Assembly: GCA_015229095.1 (NCBI GenBank)
Contig: JADGCE010000003.1
Coordinates: forward strand, 1 to 21,913
Source: Magnetococcales bacterium
GTDB taxonomy: Bacteria; Pseudomonadota; Magnetococcia; Magnetococcales; Magnetaquicoccaceae
Reading direction: 5' to 3'
DNA: 21,913 nt
This document shows, piece after piece, positions 19,722 through 21,913 of this stretch. Position numbers and translations under genes: made by a program. Below the pieces are notes generated by a model. That model saw only the letters and a list, made by a program, of their open reading frames with translations, was not told the origin of the DNA and did not search any database. Position 1 is the stretch's first letter, and every line of letters starts with the position of its first letter.

Positions 19722-21913
19722 ATGAATTCCAGTCAATTATGGTCCCGTCTGTTTCCCTTTCTGCAATGGTTTCCCGTCAGCCCCGCCTACATGCGCGATG
19801 ACCTGCTCGCGGGTATCACCGGTGCCCTGGTGCTGGTTCCCAAGGCGATGGCCTATGCGCAACTCTCTGGATTGCCGCTCTATTTTGGCTTGTACACCGC
19901 TTTTGTTCCCGCGATTCTCGGCGCGCTTTGGGGATCCAGTCGTCAACTCGCCACGGGGCCTGTGGCCGTTGTCTCGCTGATGACGGCAGCCGCCATCACC
20001 CCCCTGGCGGTTCCCCTCACCGATGAGTTTGTCGCCCTCGCCCTGCTGTTGACCCTGTTGGTCGGTGTCATCCAATTCGGGCTTGGTGTGATCAAACTGG
20101 GCACCATTGTCAATTTTGTCTCCCATCCGGTGATCCTGGGTTTCATGAATGCAGCGGCCATCATTATTGCCCTTTCCCAACTGGACCTGCTGCTGGGCAT
20201 TCCCAAGGGACGAAGCGACTCTTTTCTCAAAGATATCTGGGAGATGTTCGCCTACCTGCCACAAACGCATCTGCCGACCCTGGCCATGTCCATTCTCTCC
20301 CTGGTGCTGATGCTGGCATTGAAAAAGGTTCCCCTGTTAGCAAAACCCAGTGTGTTGATCGTGGTGGTCATCATGACCATGATCGGCCAGGCCATCGATT
20401 TTGAACGCAAGGAAAAGGGCTCGCCCGACCGTATCGCAACGCCTGCGGTGCGGGAATTGACGACCGGTTATGCCGAAGCGGATCGGCAAATCACCGCGCT
20501 GGCGGTCGAGATGACGGCTCAATCGGTCCGACGCCGTCTCCTCGTCAAGGAGGGAGATGCCCGTGCCGTGGCCGACCTGGATTATAAAGTCGATCTGATG
20601 CAGCTGGATATGCAGGCGCTGAAAACACAAAACAGCACCCGTCTGAAACAGATTTACAAAATCCACCTGGAACGCAGCAAAGCCTCGCAAAACGGTGCAG
20701 CCGCCTACTATGCCCAGGGTGCCGTACCTGCAGGTGTCGAAACCGACGGACGCCTCTGGCATATCAAGAAGATCGACAAGGGCGAAATTTATCTGATGGG
20801 CGGCGGTGATGTGGTGGGCAATATTCCCGCCGGCCTTCCCTCCCTGCGCATCCCCAATCTCAGTCTGGACGCCATCCTGTCGCTCTTTTCGGCGGCATTG
20901 ATCATCGCGCTGGTTGCTTTCATGGAGTCCATCTCCATGGCCAAGGCCATGGCCGCCAAATCCAAGCAGACCATCGATCCCAACCAGGAGTTGATCGGTC
21001 AGGGGGTTGCCAACATTGGTGGGGCCTTTTTCCAGGCCTACCCGGCCTGTGGCTCTTTCACCGGGTCGGCGATCAATTTGCAGGCCGGGGCCAAGACAGG
21101 ATTTGCCATGGTTTTTAATGGTTTTTTTGTCGCCATCACCCTGCTGTTTCTCACCCCCTATCTTTACAGCCTGCCCAAAGCGGTATTGGCGGTGATTATC
21201 GTGCTGGCGGCGGCCTCTCTGATCACCCCTGCGGCCATCAAGCATACCTGGCAGGCCAGTCGTGTGGATGGCATGGTCACCGGGGTCACCTTTGTCGTCA
21301 CCCTGCTGGCTGCACCCCATCTGGACAAGGGCATCATGATGGGTACGGTGTTGTCGCTAGTTCTCTTTCTCTATCGTTCCATGCGGCCCCGGGTGGCCAT
21401 CCTGGGCCGTCACGAAGATGGTTCCCTGCGGGATTTGGCGGTCTATCCCCACCTGCCCCATGATGATCGCATCATCGCCGTGCGTTTTGACGGACAGCTC
21501 TATTTTGCCAACGTGGCCTATTTCGAGGATAAAGTGCTTGCAGCCATTGCGGACAAACCCCGGGCAAAATATGTGCTGGTGGTGGGAGATGGCATCAATC
21601 AATTGGACTCCTCCGGGGAGGATGCGATTCGCCGCTTGCAGACGGAGCTGCGCGACCACGGCATGGTGTTGTATTTCTCTGGACTGAAGCGGCAGGTGCT
21701 GGCGGTGATGCACGCGACCGGCCTGTTTGAGCAGTTGGGTGGCGACGAGACCCTCTGTTCGACAGACGAGATCGCTTTGGCACATATCTACCGGCGGATT
21801 TGGGAGGAGAGTGGCCCTCCTCCCTGCCCAGGCCACCTGTTGGGTGACCGGTGCCGGCACGATGCCTGTGCCGAGTCAGCCCACTGTCTGGTCAACAGCG
21901 GCACAGACATTGC
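19722..21913 (+). CDS. SulP-family inorganic anion transporter with STAS domain (3' end outside window)
   Basis: At least 730 residues; the frame is open to the window end. ATG 19722 has AGAGGA (19711-19716) five bases upstream. The membrane part opens with the SulP signature DLLAGITGALVLVPKAMAYA and QLSGLPLYFGLYTAFVPAILGALWGSS, then TGPVAVVSLM, and later VVGNIPAGLPSL and ALVAFMESISMAKA. SulP proteins move sulfate, bicarbonate or other anions across the inner membrane; the substrate is not readable. A polar, partly coiled-coil insertion of about 135 residues (roughly 226-360) precedes VVGNIPAGLP, where typical members have a short loop. A STAS domain lies at about 567-690 (IIAVRFDGQLYFANVAYFEDKV, VGDGINQLDSSGEDAI). 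The visible tail is rich in Cys and His (CPGHLLGDRCRHDACAESAHC). Confidence 0.92.
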   Translation, partial: MNSSQLWSRLFPFLQWFPVSPAYMRDDLLAGITGALVLVPKAMAYAQLSGLPLYFGLYTAFVPAILGALWGSSRQLATGPVAVVSLMTAAAITPLAVPLTDEFVALALLLTLLVGVIQFGLGVIKLGTIVNFVSHPVILGFMNAAAIIIALSQLDLLLGIPKGRSDSFLKDIWEMFAYLPQTHLPTLAMSILSLVLMLALKKVPLLAKPSVLIVVVIMTMIGQAIDFERKEKGSPDRIATPAVRELTTGYAEADRQITALAVEMTAQSVRRRLLVKEGDARAVADLDYKVDLMQLDMQALKTQNSTRLKQIYKIHLERSKASQNGAAAYYAQGAVPAGVETDGRLWHIKKIDKGEIYLMGGGDVVGNIPAGLPSLRIPNLSLDAILSLFSAALIIALVAFMESISMAKAMAAKSKQTIDPNQELIGQGVANIGGAFFQAYPACGSFTGSAINLQAGAKTGFAMVFNGFFVAITLLFLTPYLYSLPKAVLAVIIVLAAASLITPAAIKHTWQASRVDGMVTGVTFVVTLLAAPHLDKGIMMGTVLSLVLFLYRSMRPRVAILGRHEDGSLRDLAVYPHLPHDDRIIAVRFDGQLYFANVAYFEDKVLAAIADKPRAKYVLVVGDGINQLDSSGEDAIRRLQTELRDHGMVLYFSGLKRQVLAVMHATGLFEQLGGDETLCSTDEIALAHIYRRIWEESGPPPCPGHLLGDRCRHDACAESAHCLVNSGTDI

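Overview
The window reads as chromosomal DNA of a Gram-negative proteobacterium. Base composition is moderately GC-rich (high fifties by eye). The genome uses purine-rich ribosome binding sites, ATG, GTG and TTG starts, sigma-70-like promoters and inner-membrane receptors with large periplasmic sensors. The Calvin-type class II aldolase, exported TPR/caspase and sulfatase-modifying-factor-like proteins and the large receptor repertoire would fit a magnetotactic coccus (Magnetococcales) or a related deep-branching proteobacterium. That placement is inference from gene content and not a marker-based assignment. No rRNA, tRNA, CRISPR array, transposase or phage gene was seen, so this looks like ordinary chromosome with some lineage-specific genes.

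Layout. (1) 1-5977, plus strand: a signalling pair. A putative promoter leads to a receptor with two tandem extracellular sensor modules, a HAMP region and a degenerate chemoreceptor-type cytoplasmic hairpin. It is followed 36 bases later by a dCACHE/HAMP/GAF/HD-GYP protein that probably hydrolyses cyclic-di-GMP. (2) 5978-6119: two adjacent palindromes resembling a dispersed REP-type element. (3) 6120-7481, minus: a spermidine-synthase-like Rossmann protein and, downstream, a membrane-anchored H-type-lectin-domain protein. (4) 7627-8064, plus: a small basic protein made of exact 18-residue coiled-coil repeats, followed by a long imperfect inverted repeat. (5) 8253-10731, minus: serC and an XPB-like helicase joined by an 8-base overlap. 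(6) 10796-11119, minus: a two-helix CxxC membrane protein with its own intrinsic terminator. (7) 11275-13767, plus: ComEC, overlapping tail to tail with a minus-strand gene (to 14362) that may be DsrE-like. (8) 14495-18738, plus: a tightly packed row of Calvin-type fructose-bisphosphate aldolase, exported TPR/caspase-fold protein, exported FGE/SUMF1-fold protein and QueD. (9) 18801-21913, plus: a SixA-like phosphohistidine phosphatase behind a perfect-consensus sigma-70 promoter, then a SulP anion transporter with a large insertion, cut by the window end.

The best candidate for something undescribed is the exported pair at 15559-18240. The caspase-fold protein keeps the cysteine position but has leucine where the catalytic histidine should be. 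Its neighbour has the formylglycine-generating-enzyme fold without the cysteine pair that enzyme needs. Both therefore look like binding or scaffold versions of enzymes acting outside the inner membrane. Second is the 18-residue-repeat protein at 7627-8064, whose repeats are conserved in protein but scrambled in synonymous codons. Third is the receptor/HD-GYP pair, in which a chemoreceptor-like output domain seems to have lost its normal tip.
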